A stretch of 64,000 nucleotides of DNA. Origin: Atherix ibis. Its lineage: Eukaryota > Arthropoda > Insecta > Diptera > Athericidae. A program made the translations under genes and the position numbers. The notes under the pieces are model-generated. The model had not been told where the DNA came from and searched no databases. It saw only the letters and a list, made by a program, of their open reading frames with translations. Positions 22,746 to 37,031 of this stretch are shown in pieces (position 1 is the stretch's first letter; each line of letters starts with the position of its first letter). The stretch is from the NCBI GenBank assembly GCA_958298945.1, contig OY282609.1, positions 36,305,212 through 36,369,211 of the forward strand, given 5' to 3'.

Positions 22746-25700
22746 TAATAAATTAAGCAAGTTCAAAGGACGCATTAATCAGTACCTTAGTAGGTAAAGA
22801 CGTTCCACTGTTATGGCAATTTTTCTCTTTTCATATAGAAAGATGGTATACCGAAGCGTATAGTTATCAAATTATGAATATATATACATATATGCACACA
22901 TCGTTAAATCTTTATACATATTTTTGCCTGTGTCCAAATATATACGTAGGTATATACCCCAGATACTCGTAGGATATATGGGAAGTATGTTTTCACACAT
23001 TCTTCCCTGTGCTAATTTTCGGTATTTTTTTCAGTTTCCCATTATTTTTTTTACTTATTATTTTCTTTTAACATTGATTGGATTAAAAAGATTTTATAAT
23101 AAGGGAATATTCTCTTTTCGATAACTTTTATCGTATGATGTGTTGATATAATCCAATAATTGTGATGATATATTTCAGTTTTCTTTGAATGAATAAATTT
23201 TTAAAAAATTTTAAAGGATTTCATGAACTTTTATTTTAAATTATTGATTTAATAAATTTTCTACTGCGAGATAATTTCCAGATGTGAAATTTTATAATAT
23301 CTACTTTTTAATATATCTCTTAACATACGGCTTTAACGCACAGGTATAATATTTATATTAGATATTTTTCTATTCATAAACCGTAGACTTTATTTCTATC
23401 ATTTTTGTCCAGATATAATGATTTATTAGTTCAATGTAAGGAAAAAGTCGATGGTAATAAGAAAGGAGAGAGGGGGGAGCGCGATAGCAGTAGCTCAACT
23501 CCTAAGGACCTATAGTCATTTTTTTATATATGGCAATGCATCTATTCATAGATACAAATAAGTGATATAATATTTTATATCACTCATTTGTATCTATTAT
23601 TGGAAGTATTAGTCTCAAAAAATAAAATTGCTTCGTTTGATTGCAAGTCAGATAGTCTTTTTGGATAATTAAGGTAATTTTATTATCAATACGATGGAGT
23701 TGGAGTTCATTATGGACGTCAACTTACGTTGAAGTTGAATGAAAATTGAAAAATCGAAAAAACTATATATAACTGAATGCTAACAACCCCAAAAGTACAT
23801 ATGGATACGCTAACGTACGTATATGCATTAACATATACTCCTATAAAATCACTTGTTAAAAGTTTACCCAAATTTATCTTCATAATTGTACCCGAAATTT
23901 ATATCTTATGTAAAATAATTAAGAAATTCAAATAGTTTTTATATCGTCTGCTGCAATTTTTAACCATTCATTTGCAAAATTAAATAATTATGTACCAATG
24001 GAAAATAATTATTTTGGGAATTTATTGAATAGAATCTATATAATGAAATCGATCTGAATTGTGATTGTGCTTGTACCTATCGGTGGAAAATTGAGCATTT
24101 TTCATTTTTCAATCGTGTTTATAGCCAGCCAACCCCAAGCAATTTTCTATTTTTATGATGCAAACTGCATTATAAATGAAAAATATTTTGTTTCGCAATG
24201 AAATTTATTCGATTAAATGCAGTGAGAAAATCCATAAACAATGTTCGAATGTATTCCATGTTGTCGCATCTATTCGAGTTGAAATGTATACCAAACAATA
24301 TGATTGGTATTATTGTTATTATTATTATTATTACTATTATTATTTTTATTATGATTGATATTAAGTGTTATACACTTGTCCCACTGTTTAAAAATACGAG
24401 TGCATAAATGAACATTTCTCAACTTCACACTTGCCTATTTTCACTATTACTTCCTATCCGTTACTTACAATATAAAACAATTGGAATTATTTATTTCTCA
24501 ATTGTTTAAATTTATAACTAATAGCTGGATATTGAATATGTTGACAGAATTGAATGAAAATCATTTCCATTACGAATTCAATGTTAACTCTAAGGGAAAC
24601 AGAAATAATAGTTTTTGAAGCAAATTATTTTCTTCAATAATCGATGGCAATACATTCCTAGTTGTCGGCAATTTTCTTCCAAATCTTAATATAAGAATGT
24701 ATTTTGTCTTCGCATTTTCTCCGAATAATCTTTATCTCCATCAATTGTGTTAAATACTTTAGCTAACATGCTTTTAACAGTTTCATTTATAACCAAATAG
24801 AAAGTAATCAATACTGAATATGTACTCCTTTCTTCATTTATATACTATGTACATATGTACATTTAATTTTAGTTTTTAGTAATTATTTTCTACTGTTGTT
24901 TAAATTTTTACATTTCAAAGAGAAACTACACATATAATTTATGTTAACTCCCATTGAAAAAGTCTTAAGTTTATGTTCACTTACTATTGTAGATGATATT
25001 TGAAAATCAATATGAATATAAAAGGAATAAAATAATAAGTTAAATAATATGTTATATTACTTTTACATGATTAGGAAATTAACAACATAAAATAATTTAA
25101 CCAGTTTTAATGCTGTTTCATCCGACTATTTAACTAAGTAAGAAGTAATATTAGACTATTTAGTTATTTTTGAAAATGAATTTTGATAGAGACTTTGTTC
25201 GACTTAGTAAGTTCCTAAAAGAAACTAACCCAATACGTTTTTCTTTACTAAGAATTATCTGAGTTTGAATAGCCTCTTTATTTAATAGGTATTTATTCTG
25301 AGTTGCGTAATTCAAATTCAATTTTAATAATTGAAATTATTAATCTTCTGATTGGTTAAACAAATAAGATTATTGATTGAATTAATAATAAATTTAGAAT
25401 ATTAAAATACATAGAAATTAATTTAATAGTTATATTGTACTTTATTTTTATCTAAATTCCGCTAAATAAACATTGTTTTAAATATGAAAATTTTAAATAC
25501 TGTTTCATTATTAAATTTTTTGTTAAATAGGAACAACTTTTTTTTTTTTTAGTTTTGTTTTCCAAAAATTGTATTAATCTATTGAAGTCAAACAAAGTGC
25601 CAAATATAAGTTCAACATCTTATATTGTAAACTTGATGTTTGAAAAGAAGTCTAGTTGAAAAAGTACTTAGAGATTTTGTAAAAGTTGTTTCAACAACTA

Positions 25701-26217
25701 CGTTAAAGCCTGTATAATATAAGCACCTACACGTATAATACTACTGAATTCAGAATTCTTATGAGCTTTGATTTTCTGTGAGATTAAGAAAATAGAAATA
25801 ACTAACTTCTTCTCTCTTATAATGAAATTTACTGTAATGCTATTACCATACATTTATATAATAAGGACTCTTCTACTCATAGGAGTCAGTAGTAGGCTGC
25901 TACTAACCTATAGAATGAGTTAATTCAAATTTTCTTTCCTGTGATAATTTTTAGATAACATGATAATTAATACAATATCGTATCAAGGAAAAAGTTTCGA
26001 TTTGTTTAGTAAAAATCAATAAGAGGATAGTAATATAAGGCAAAGAATAGTTTCCTAAAGAGTAACTTTAATAAGAATTACTTCAAGGAAAATAGATTGC
26101 TTGAAAAATTTAATAAAAACAGAGTAAAAAATCTATTTTATAGAGTTTATAGAGTATCATAATTTTTGTTTCAGCATCATCAGATTCCACTGCTCAAATA
26201 GCTGATTGAACCGCAAC
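22746..26217. other. AT-rich non-coding stretch, no gene seen
   Basis: No coding features. It contains a 23-bp-arm hairpin at 23547-23598 and a short (ATT)n run at about 24310-24350. Elsewhere nothing was recognised. Confidence 0.5.
23547..23598. repeat. inverted repeat, about 23-bp arms
   Basis: The arm ATAGATACAAATAAGTGATA is mirrored by TATCACTCATTTGTATCTAT across a 6-nt AT centre, with one mismatch. No flanking target duplication was evident. It could be a tiny MITE-like remnant or a local snap-back duplication. Confidence 0.7.
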
Positions 26218-26695
26218 ATGCAATACGGTTTTGAAACCAATATTGATATATGGTCTAGAACTTTGGGGTTCGACTAAGCATTCCAACTCTCTTCCAATCC
26301 AATCCCTACAATCCCGAATCCTTCGTAAAATTGTCAATGCCCCCTTTTATGTGCGAAACACTGTTATCCACCGTGACCTAAATGTTCCATTTGTTCGTGA
26401 ACTGTGCATCTCCCGATATAAAAAAATCTATTCGCATCTATCCTTCCACGCTAATGCTTTAGGAAGGGAACTGTTCACTCCCACCCTTCCAGTATACACC
26501 CATCGACGTTTAAAACGGCGATGGCCGAGAGATTCTCTTAAATTATAAAATAAAATTACCCTGTTCTAAAGGTAACATCGATGGGTGTTTTCCTCCACAT
26601 GTCTTCTTGGCCTTGTATATTCCCTTAAAAAATCTACTTATTACCAGCATAAGTAGTTGTAGATAACATTTAAAATAAAAAAAATTAAAAAAATA
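26218..26695 (+). mobile_element. jockey-clade retrotransposon, 5'-truncated 3' end
   Basis: This is a second copy of the family at 3050-5745, reduced to the C-terminus of the RT ORF plus 3' UTR. Coding begins inside the TVLKPI motif and reads YGLELWGSTKHSN, ILRKIVNAPFYV, DLNVPFVRELCISRYKK and RRLKRRWPRDSLKL before TAA at 26546-26548. The 3' UTR carries CGATGGGTGTTTTCCTCCAC and ends GTTGTAGATAA followed by A-rich sequence near 26660-26695. 5' truncation is the usual result of incomplete target-primed reverse transcription. Confidence 0.88.
26225..26548 (+). pseudogene. C-terminal fragment of jockey-type ORF2
   Basis: An uninterrupted frame of about 107 codons corresponds to the region after the RT thumb in jockey-like ORF2 proteins. 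It has WG and RRWPRD motifs but no catalytic residues. It keeps its frame better than the copy at 5288-5640, so it is probably the younger insertion. It has no promoter or start of its own and is not expected to be a gene. Confidence 0.82.
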
Positions 26696-29600
26696 TAAAT
26701 ATGTGCAAACTTAGATTAAATTAATGGTTATAATCAGTGTACAGTTATTATAATTAACAACACTAATTAAAAACAAGTATTAAAATTTTAAAATTTAAAA
26801 CCAATTGAAAGCAAGAAAGTATTATTTTCAATAAATTGTGTACATCAATTTGGTTTTAATTTTTTCAAAATAATCCCGATGATAAACGAGCATACAATAT
26901 ACATACACACAAGTGCATATAATGTGTATTACAAATACTTTTACTGTGGAGAAAATCATCATGAAAAATGTGCACTACTTATGTGAGAAAGTATAAGAAA
27001 ATATTTTTTAAAAAACCCAAAAAGCAGGAGAAAAACATATGAAAAATGTTTGAAAGGAAAATCGTGGCAGTTAAAAACAAAAAAAATAAAAACAGACGAA
27101 AAATTGCAATAAGGTCGGAGGTCGGTCGTGCGCCAGCCTGCTAAGTAAATTTATGACCCAAGCAAAAGAGGTCCAAATCAGAATTCACTCTGTTCAGATC
27201 TTTGACGGTAAGTTGATGCAGAAATGGTGCTGCGATGGTGGGGGCTGATAAATATGTGGACATCGTAAGGAGGCATCAACAAATACACATAATAAGAACA
27301 GATTCGTGACCGAAGAGAAGATTTGGGCGTGCAGGGATACAATAAGTGCAAGTTGAATATTGATTTTTGGAAAAGACAATGTCCAGCGACCAGGAAACGA
27401 CAAAACATAAGAAACTAATATTTCCTTGTCGGAAATTACTTAATACATGAAAATTAAGACGGTTGATGGCGTTTACTAAAATTTATCGGAAGCCATTGTT
27501 GCTACTACATAGTAGGAAAAATACCAGTGGTACCTAAAGAGGTGTGTGCGATGCCGTAAAATGAGGGCAAACAATGATGGGGACCTGAATTATGGACGAG
27601 TACTCGTATTGTATTAACCGCCCCTCTATCATGCCGAAATTCTTTGCACATTATTTTGTTCCAAATTTTTCCTCCTCATTTTGGTGAATTGTGCACATTG
27701 TTGGCATTTTTGTGGCATATTTCTATGTAGTAACTTTTTGTTTTTGTGTTAATGGGCATAATTATAATTTTTTTATCTTTTCTTATTTTTTTTTTTGTTT
27801 TTTTTTGTGAATTTTTTGATAGTTTATCTCTTTTTCGGTTTAAAGGAGTAAGATTGAAATAGTGCAGCGCCAGTTGCCATCTTATCATCTTATAAGATTG
27901 CGTCAAGATTTTAAAATTGATGAGCATCCCTATACGGAAATGGACTCGATAATGAGTAAAAGAAATTCATATTCAGATACCAATTTCTGATTTAGTGAGA
28001 AACGTAATAAAAATCATATTAACTTTATAGAATATAAAATCATTCCAGCATGCTAGGCGGTGCAAACGCATATTATCGAATTGTTCAACACTTCGTACAA
28101 GAATTCTATCTGATTTGATTCACGTCAATGTATCCTACCAGCAATGTAATATGAAATATTTTTATGTACATACGAATAATGTAATTTATTGCTGGAATTT
28201 AATTCCACTAAAATCTTCAATGGGTTGCACGGATTTGAAAAGCTTTAGGGGTCCTCAACATGCATACATATTTATGTACGGATATATACCTATATATGTG
28301 TATGACCATACAAACAATATTTGGCGTAATTTTTTGTTGACTTAATTCATAATTATCTCTTCTTTCATGGTTGTCATCGTAAATCGACTTCAGTTTCGGT
28401 AATCCAATTACATAAAAATATTTTTATATCATTAGTGAAAATGAGTTTCTATAATATCATTATTATACGATATTGTCACTAAAATTATGTCAGTAAATTG
28501 TCTTATAATTTTCATAATTATTGTGAAACTAATTATTTTTGTGAGTTATTTTTTCCAAATTTCTCCTTAAAATAATTATATAGAAAAAAATCAATTGAAA
28601 ATTCTAAAAATTTACTATCCAATTGGTTAGAGATTCTGTTGTTATCTATTTATTCTTGTTTTTCTCATTTCCTTGTAAACGATCTTAAAATCATTTATGT
28701 CTTGTACTTGCTTTACAATGCTGTGTATTTATTTGATGATACTTTCCAAATCAGAAATTAACTTACTTAAAATTTTAGCTTATTTTAAATTTCAAAATTT
28801 TGAAATTCCCTATTCGGTTAAAATCATATTTAGTTAATTTTTCACATTTTCTGACCAGTTTTGTATCAAACCATAATCAAATAATTTTCGATTACTCAAA
28901 AAATATATACCATAGATATAAATTTGTATACAAAAAATATGAATTTCTGTTTTATACTATATTTTTTTATTTAAAATAAAAACAAAAGTTGTTTTATCAT
29001 ACCAATTTATGATTTGGCGTTAACATATTAACTTTTAATAGTGGTTTTTATTTGATAATAAATTAAAATTTTATTTCATTGGTAACCAGTTAAAATATAT
29101 AGCATGTATGTGTATATACATTTTTTTTTAAATTGATAAATTAAGCATAAATCCTGAAATATCTGTATATACACAATTGATAAATTAAGCATAAATCCTG
29201 AAATATCCTTTTACCAAAAACTCGAAATTGGAGATCTTACAAAGTACTTAAATTACCCGATGATAAGTAGAGGTTTCTCATGGTGCATCCTTTTGAAGTT
29301 TCCGTTTTGTTAGTTCTTTCACAAAAAAGAATGAAAAAAATTATCTATAAGATAATTAATAAGATTTTCTACATGAATGAATATTTTGCAGCTTCTATTT
29401 ATGTTCGATTCCCATAAGCTGTTTTTGTACATAATAAATACTATTTTTTTTTCATTTTATTTGATTTTATTTCATTTGTTTTTGGGTATTTAATTTTGGT
29501 CGACTAATTGTGTAGCCATAAACTTCAAAATAATCGTGAAAGCATGCAACCGAAAATTTCATGCAAAATTAAATGGCGCATCCGTTCTTTCGTCGCGTCA

Positions 29601-32600
29601 CATTGTCGAATCTCGTCCTTTCAGACTTGATTCAAGTGTCATCAAATTTCATATTAATATTTTATTTATAATATAAAAAGTTTAAATAATAAAAATATCT
29701 ATGTACACATACCGTTTTGTTATTAAAATATTCTTCGAAAATATTGAACAAAATTTATTTTCTTTAAAGTTTTATTATGAATTAATTAATTTCTTTAATA
29801 AATGCAACTTCAAATCACTTTAAAATGTTATTGTTCAGAAATAAATAATTTATTTGAATACAAAATTGTTGAATGTAGAATTATTTTTCATTATATTAAA
29901 TATAGAAATATTTTCATATTAAAAGATAATTTTTATATATAAACAATTTTGTTTAACTATAAAATTACAATAGTCCTCCAAACTGAATTTAGCTATTAAA
30001 AAAAATGCATGTATTTTTAGAAAAGGCCCGATTAAAAAAAAAATGTTTTAATTTATTTCCTTACAATAACTTTCAACTTTACGCACACGAATTCAATATT
30101 TTAGACCACAACATACCCTCCTTTAAAACTTCTCTACATGGTGCTAATATTACGTATAATACTTCATCTATTTAGTTTAAATTGTTGGAAGGTAAATCAT
30201 TAGAAGCACTACATTATATTCTTATTTCAATATATTCCGAACAAGGGCCTGTCTACTTTAGTTTACTTTCCATATGCTATGCAAATATAGTAGTTCGCTA
30301 CATTGTTGGCTAAGGAAGTCAGTCTTAAGTAAATAATCACTCAGTAAAATGTCTACTGTCAGAACAGCAGCGTTTTGGTACAAGTTGTTCACCCCAAGTC
30401 AAAAAGTAGACCGACGGGCAGACAGCAGATGCATTTAAAATAAATATACGAATATTAAAGAATATAAATGTTAATATTTTACCACTTTACTGCGTTGTTG
30501 ACAGGTGCATTTGTAAACGTTTTTCTATCCTCTAGCTACAAACGCATAGCTTTTAATATTTGTGGTCATGTTTAACATAATATCTACCATTTTGTTCGAT
30601 AGGAATTTACTCATATCCTAGTAGATAAATATAAATTAGTATATGTATGCAAATATTGCGCTTAACTTAATTAAGTATAATTTACAAATAAGTGTTTATA
30701 ATAACAGGTATAATATTTCGTTGCAAGTATTTTTGATTTCTATGAGTATCAGCATAATTTTATTATATATACATATTTATAATAAAATTATGTTATAGAA
30801 TACTAGTTTCATGTTTTTGCGCATGCACTCGTATCTGCAATATTTTCGAAAAGCAAACCAATACCAGGTATGGTACCTGTATGACTACAACAACACTTCA
30901 TTTCTGCTGAACTAGTGTACCAGTTATCGGATAATTTAGTTTGTGTGATTCTGTTATTTACTAATGTATAGTAATTGGTCTGAGCGTAAGTAAACATTAA
31001 CCAGAACGGTGAAGTACCACAAGCTATGAAGATTCAAATTATGTATAAACCGCAACGTCTACTCTCCACTGAGAAAGAAGCCAAAAAGGAATAATAGCCA
31101 AAATATAAACGTCCACCAATAAAGCGAACTCAAAAAAGGATCGAAATGCTTAGTACAGAGGGGTTTATACTGTTTGCGCATTTCACATCACGTTCTTTGA
31201 CGTTTATAAATAGTTTATTTATAATTTCAACAACTTGACGGCAATATCGATGATGCTGGAGATGATGACTGTTTCGAGCACATACCCTTCATCTCTCTCA
31301 CGAGAATTCCTAATAATTGCTTTGGTATATGGACGAGGGCATGTACATTTATGTGCATGCATATTCATATGTACACGTATGTAAATACTTGCGTATGTAT
31401 ATTTGAATTCGAATAAAAATGCGTTAAAAATTGACACCAATATAAATAATTTAGACTAAATATCGATTGTCATGTATTTACATATAATTTGAGCAATTAC
31501 TTTTACTATACTTGTAAAATCATTTTTTAATTTTATAAGCTTAGACGTACATAAATCGATAAAGATAAACTGTTCTGATGTTCGTTCACTTGCATATGTA
31601 TGGACATATGTTCTTCAAGTAAAACATGTTTTGAATGGCTTCGCACAGACACGGTAGAACACTTTTTTACAAAACACATAACTCATACTAGTATGGTATG
31701 AATTTCTACTTGAACTAGACTGTACTGAACACTATATGGTTCTCAATCTGCTTTATTAACCAATCACGAAAATTTATTATTATTCATCAAAAACGACGTG
31801 GGTGGGTAGATTCTGGCTTCCATAAACTGCTTCTGGAACACCTTCACGTTTTTTTGTTTGATTCGAAACTGCACACTCCTACAGCGGTAGTGTCAGCATC
31901 AACTTTGACAGCATCAGGCACAATTACGAATGAATTCAGTTGCAGTTTGGGGCGAACATAATCGTGCACCCATATGATGTATGTGTATGTCTTTTCATTC
32001 ATGAATTCATGATTCCCTGTTATAATACCGACATTGACTTCTGCCTCCTTTAACTTTACTACAGGTCAAATTCTAAGCGTAGAAAACATCAGTTCTACTC
32101 GTATTAAGATATACGCGTAAATTCAATCTTCAATACTATACTGACTGAGTGTAATATTGACTGAATGCTTAGAGATCCCTGAATAAACCTTAATAAAGCA
32201 ATTACTGGGCCGGTATGATCGTGATCGTGCAATTTGAATAATTTTTTTTGGTATTGCACGCACTCAAATGCGCCCAGTTTATTTGCGCGTGTTCAGGTAT
32301 ATTTGTGCCCACACTCCGATTGCCATACTCCACTGATGATGTACTTGTACTCGTGTAATTGTTGTTTTTCGACAATAAATTTTATCAGAAATTGAGTGGA
32401 CCATCGATTACTAAAAATCGCCGTCAATTTTTCGCCCCTTTTAAAACACTCAATTCAATTTCATTACTTTTTTCCACTTCGTTTTTATACAAACTTTGTC
32501 CCATATCTTTTGGCAGTATATTATTTTTTGCTATTATTTATCGTACGAATTATACACACTCATCTAGGAGACAATCGTTGTTAAAAGAAAAGCCTTTGTT

Positions 32601-35600
32601 GAATAATTTTTATAGCCATTTATAAAATAATAAAAATTATTATAAATACATTTCAGAGGTGGAGTGATGTAGTGTGTTTGTGACTATAGTGTATACTATA
32701 GTTCATTGGCACATTTCGATCACCCATAGTCTTAGATTAGAATTAATTTGTTTTCATTTATAGTAATAGAATTTCAAAATGTAAAAGTTGTTGTTGGAAA
32801 GGTTGGTTTGATACTTAATAAAAGTTTCCTTTAAAAATAAAAAAGTTGTATTATTTAAATAATAAACATTTTTATTGAAATACGTATTCAAAAATCGCAT
32901 ATTTATTCTTTAAATTGTCAAAAGTTAAAAATATTAATTTACTGGGTAATTTAGCAAATAGTTAAATCTGATTAAAATAATTTTTTGCGTTTGTTAGTTT
33001 ATTATTTATTATCTTTGGATAATTTTCAATTTCTTTAACCTCAACTACAAGTCGATAACATTAAAAAGTTCTAAACGGAGAGAAAGGATGGTATTTTTAG
33101 TAAAATAATTTTTTTTGTGATCAAGTACAAAATATTTTTACATACGATTTTGTAAATTATGCAAAATATTTTTTTACATCAACTATCGCAGTTTCTTGCA
33201 GTTTTATAGAATAGCGCATGCAATAATACGATTTTTATGCTCAGTTTTAATTTCTTTCAACGCATTGTCCATTAAATTCTTTTAAAAAAGTTTCAATCCA
33301 TATTCGGTCAGAGTTTTCACAATACTGTTCAGAAATAAGTGTTACAACTATAGTTGATTGGGATTGAAGTGAAGTTATTTTGTTAACAAAACATGTTTGG
33401 ACAGATGATGGTATTTACCATAGCTATCCAAATTGATCCCGCTTAAAAAGAATATTTTAACAGCTCCTAATTATATATAGATACCTATGTCTGTATATGA
33501 AGTGATGTAGATCGATTTCAAGAAATTCGTATGCACACTTCGTCTTGGAAAGTGAATTTACCATATACGTACTCTATCGGAGTCTGTTTACCCGATTTTA
33601 GTACCAAGGGTAAAGAAAAGGGCAAATGGACTGTTCTACGAGTATACTACCACAAGCAATTAGTGGTATTTGATATGGCCGATAACATTTTCCGAACAAA
33701 TATGGTTCGGTTATACTTTTTAATATCGTGTGTGTGGTATCGATCTACCGACTAGAACAAGAATAAATTCGAACAAACATAATGTCATGATGACACTGAA
33801 TATGACTAAAAGGTACTTATGAGAATATGTAAAAACTCATCTGATGTGTGCTAAAGAATTCCAAGAAACAAGATGAATTCCTTTCATTCACGAAACTCCA
33901 AAGCGTCCGCAGCTAGTTAATTCCTCGAAATGCAATTGCTCGCCAGAAATGGTCGATCGTGGTGCATGCACAAATGCACTTCTTTGTCACGATATTGATC
34001 CGATATCACATTTAATAACATTTTAAATGACAGGTGTAAATAATGTATGGGGAAATTTTCATATTATTTGCAACAAAATGTCAGTAATTATCATAAAATT
34101 GCTAACTATTTAGGAATTATTTGTATTTGTTAATGAGTCTTAGAAAGGAGTACGTTTAAAAATTTAAAACCAATCATTTATATAGATATATAATATGATA
34201 TGTAATTGCATGCTCATTGGATATTCGTATTGAAAAATGAGAAGCAATATTTGCTTACATTGTTTATAATTGGCAAAAAATTACAAAACATAGTTACAAA
34301 TAATATTTCGCTTATTTCAGTGTCAGTTTAATTAATTGTGTGTGTACTCACAATCATTGTTAGTAGAGTATTTGTTCAAAATTGGTTAATTAATTATTGA
34401 TAATAAAAATTTACGGTTTTTAAATATTATAATTCTTGTTTGTTGTCACATAGATTTCTTGGAATTTTTGTTTTCAGTACTTGTTAAAACTTGATTTTAA
34501 AGAACTTATTTATCTATAATTTGGAAAAGAATATAGGCTATTATAATAGATATGTTTTGCTCATTTGAATGCTAACTGACTTATAAAAGATACTTAAAAA
34601 GCTGTTTTTTTTCTATAAGTTTTATTTGGACTGCCAATATTTATTGATATTAGTTAATATTCAATATTCTAAGGCATTTCATTAAATAGGAACAAAAACA
34701 AGCAACCAATTGCATCTGTAATAATAAAGTAATCGAAAAAGTCTATCAATAATTCATTATAGAACTATTAAACAAATAAAAATTAACAGCTTAACAATTT
34801 ATCATATTGTGTCTTAAATTAAAAATTAAATTGTTTTTATAATCAAGCAAACTACAGAAAATGGGTTGTTAGTTTTTAAAGTTTTAAAGTATTAGGCAGA
34901 AAAAGTATATTAACTAAATGTATTTTAAAAGAAATACAAAATTAATAAAAGATAGTATTTCTAACGATGATAATATTGTTAATAATTGTATCGGAAGGGA
35001 AAATTAATAGCTTTAAATTGATGTATGTTAGTATGAAATTTTCTACTTGTTAAGATAAAACGATACCTTTACGATTAATATTATACTAGTTGACAATTTC
35101 TAGGCAACCACAAATTTCTCCTCAAATGAAGAAAATTAATAGAAAACATAAGTGAGACTTGTGTTTGTAGATCATTTTTCCAGTGTATGAAAAACATAAT
35201 ACGATAGCATGGGTTTATATGGGGCTGTTGCTGTTGCTTTCGTTAGTTGCACAAACGATGGAATTTTTCTGAAAGTCTTGATCATTGCAACTTTCTTCGA
35301 TAAAAGCATAGAACATGACTTTTAAATTGCTTGGCCTGAGAAAAACTGAACTCTGTTCCTGTACAGTGCCAGCAACTGTGACTTCTCACTTTAGTTGAAA
35401 TTTTATTTTTAGTTTTTACTCCACCTTTTTACCTTAAGCAGATTGGTGAGGACATGAAGAAAATGTTCAATTCAGATTGGGGACCATGTCGGTTTCGACA
35501 GCAAAGCGCCAAAAAGCTAATCGTGCCCGTCGCACAACACATACTATACATCTTTCGATGCGTTACTGATCACCTTAATTTTATTATGTACATTAAGTAT

Positions 35601-37031
35601 AGGAAACAAGGCGTTGTCGAATTCGAAATCGCATCCAGAAGAGATGTTGCTTGCCTTAATTGGAAGGAAACAAGCTGTTTTGGATGACAGTTGCACTCTT
35701 TTCGTCGTTGTTCATTGTAAAATGTTTTGCCTTAATTTATTTCTTTCGTAATAAAATTAGCATAAATAAACAAAAAATAAAAAAACACTAAGTGCATTTT
35801 ACGTATACAATTTATACACTCACCTATAGAAAAATCGATTGTATTGTACATGTTGTAACCAGACAAAGAGCGTATTCTAATTTAGGAGCACTCACAATAT
35901 AAGTAATAGATTATTTTTGTTAATTTTTTTGGTTATCTTAACAATTTTTTTTTTTTTTTTTTGGGAACACCCTAATATCATTAGTCATTTTATTATAGCC
36001 CCTAATTGGGGAACAGAAACTTGTAAATTTATGTTTCGAAAAAAGCTTGAATTTAAGATATTCTAACAATAATTTATATTTTAATTACAAAAAAATTGTT
36101 TAAAATTTCAAATATTTAAAATGTTTTCGAAAAATATTTGTTGTATATTATACATATTTAGTTATGGAAAATTAGCAGGACATATAAAAGGAGGAATTCT
36201 TTTTGCTATAGAAAAAAAATTTCAAATAATTATGTCGATTTTTTTATTATGTTAATAAAACATTTTTTCGGAATAATCTAATATTTGCGAATGAATTTTA
36301 ATGATGTATTTGAAAGATTTTTATATTTTGATCTACTTTATAAATATACCGTTATAAAAAATTTTTAATTTAAAAAACCGCAATTTCTTAAACATACATA
36401 TATAATAGGAATTATAGTATATTTTTGGATAAAGATCTAGTGCCAAAAAAAAGTACGCCTGGATTCCAGTTGAAAAAATTAAAACACTTGTTATTATAGA
36501 GACATCTTTTTTTGTAAAACTCAGAATTCATATTCTTTGCGAATCTACATTGTTACAACTAAACGAAAATGCAATAATTTTCAAAAAAATTGTATTAAGT
36601 AGTTGATGCGAACTGCTTAATTTGTTTTTTTTTATTATAGAAACTAAAAATTTATAGTACAGAATAATCGATAATCTTGCATTATTATAAGAATCATAAA
36701 AAAATATTGTTAGAACTTAAAAGAAAAGGTCTTTTGCACTTAGCAGCTTATAATATTTTCAATTATTTCACCCAAATTTTTAAAAAAAATTTAATTAATT
36801 AAAAGAAAAAATATAGAATATTATTTTTTAATCAATTAAAATAAATGCGTTTATAAACTGGCAAAAGCAGTACAAAATTGTGTTGAAGGTTTAAAAATTT
36901 AATTTGAGGAAATTGTTGAAAGGTTATTATATGATGTTCGTATTATTTATAATATAAATTTTTGATTATTTAATTGTTTAAATAACATATGTGTATAGTA
37001 TGGATAGTTCTTAATACGTTATGATACTAAC
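26696..37031. other. probable lft intron, no exon or transposon recognised
   Basis: On the minus strand this stretch lies directly downstream of the lft donor at 37031. I looked for the next LIX1-domain exon (an LQEFW motif and a YVTLPGGSCFG-type motif) and did not see it. GC-richer patches at about 27120-27620, 31030-31150, 31640-32060, 33500-33960 and 35200-35700 hold open frames without recognisable motifs. A 33-bp direct repeat lies at 29131-29207. Confidence 0.5.
29131..29207. repeat. 33-bp direct repeat, 44-bp period
   Basis: AATTGATAAATTAAGCATAA and the next 13 bases at 29131-29163 recur exactly at 29175-29207, separated by 11 bp. It is a simple local tandem duplication. Confidence 0.85.

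Noticed and set aside
27178..27408. Two overlapping minus-strand frames near 27.2-27.4 kb
   Set aside because: Two registers are open over the same bases with unrelated products and no motifs. Nothing matches the missing LIX1 domain.
33531..33755. 74-codon plus-strand frame (MHTSSWKVNLPYTYSIG…)
   Set aside because: It is in a mildly GC-richer patch but shows no recognisable motif or splice context, and its length is within chance expectation.
35454..35687. 77-codon plus-strand frame starting MKKMFNSDWGPCRF
   Set aside because: It has a proper ATG and a somewhat higher GC content, but no family motif, no splice context and no support from neighbours. It is too weak to call a gene.
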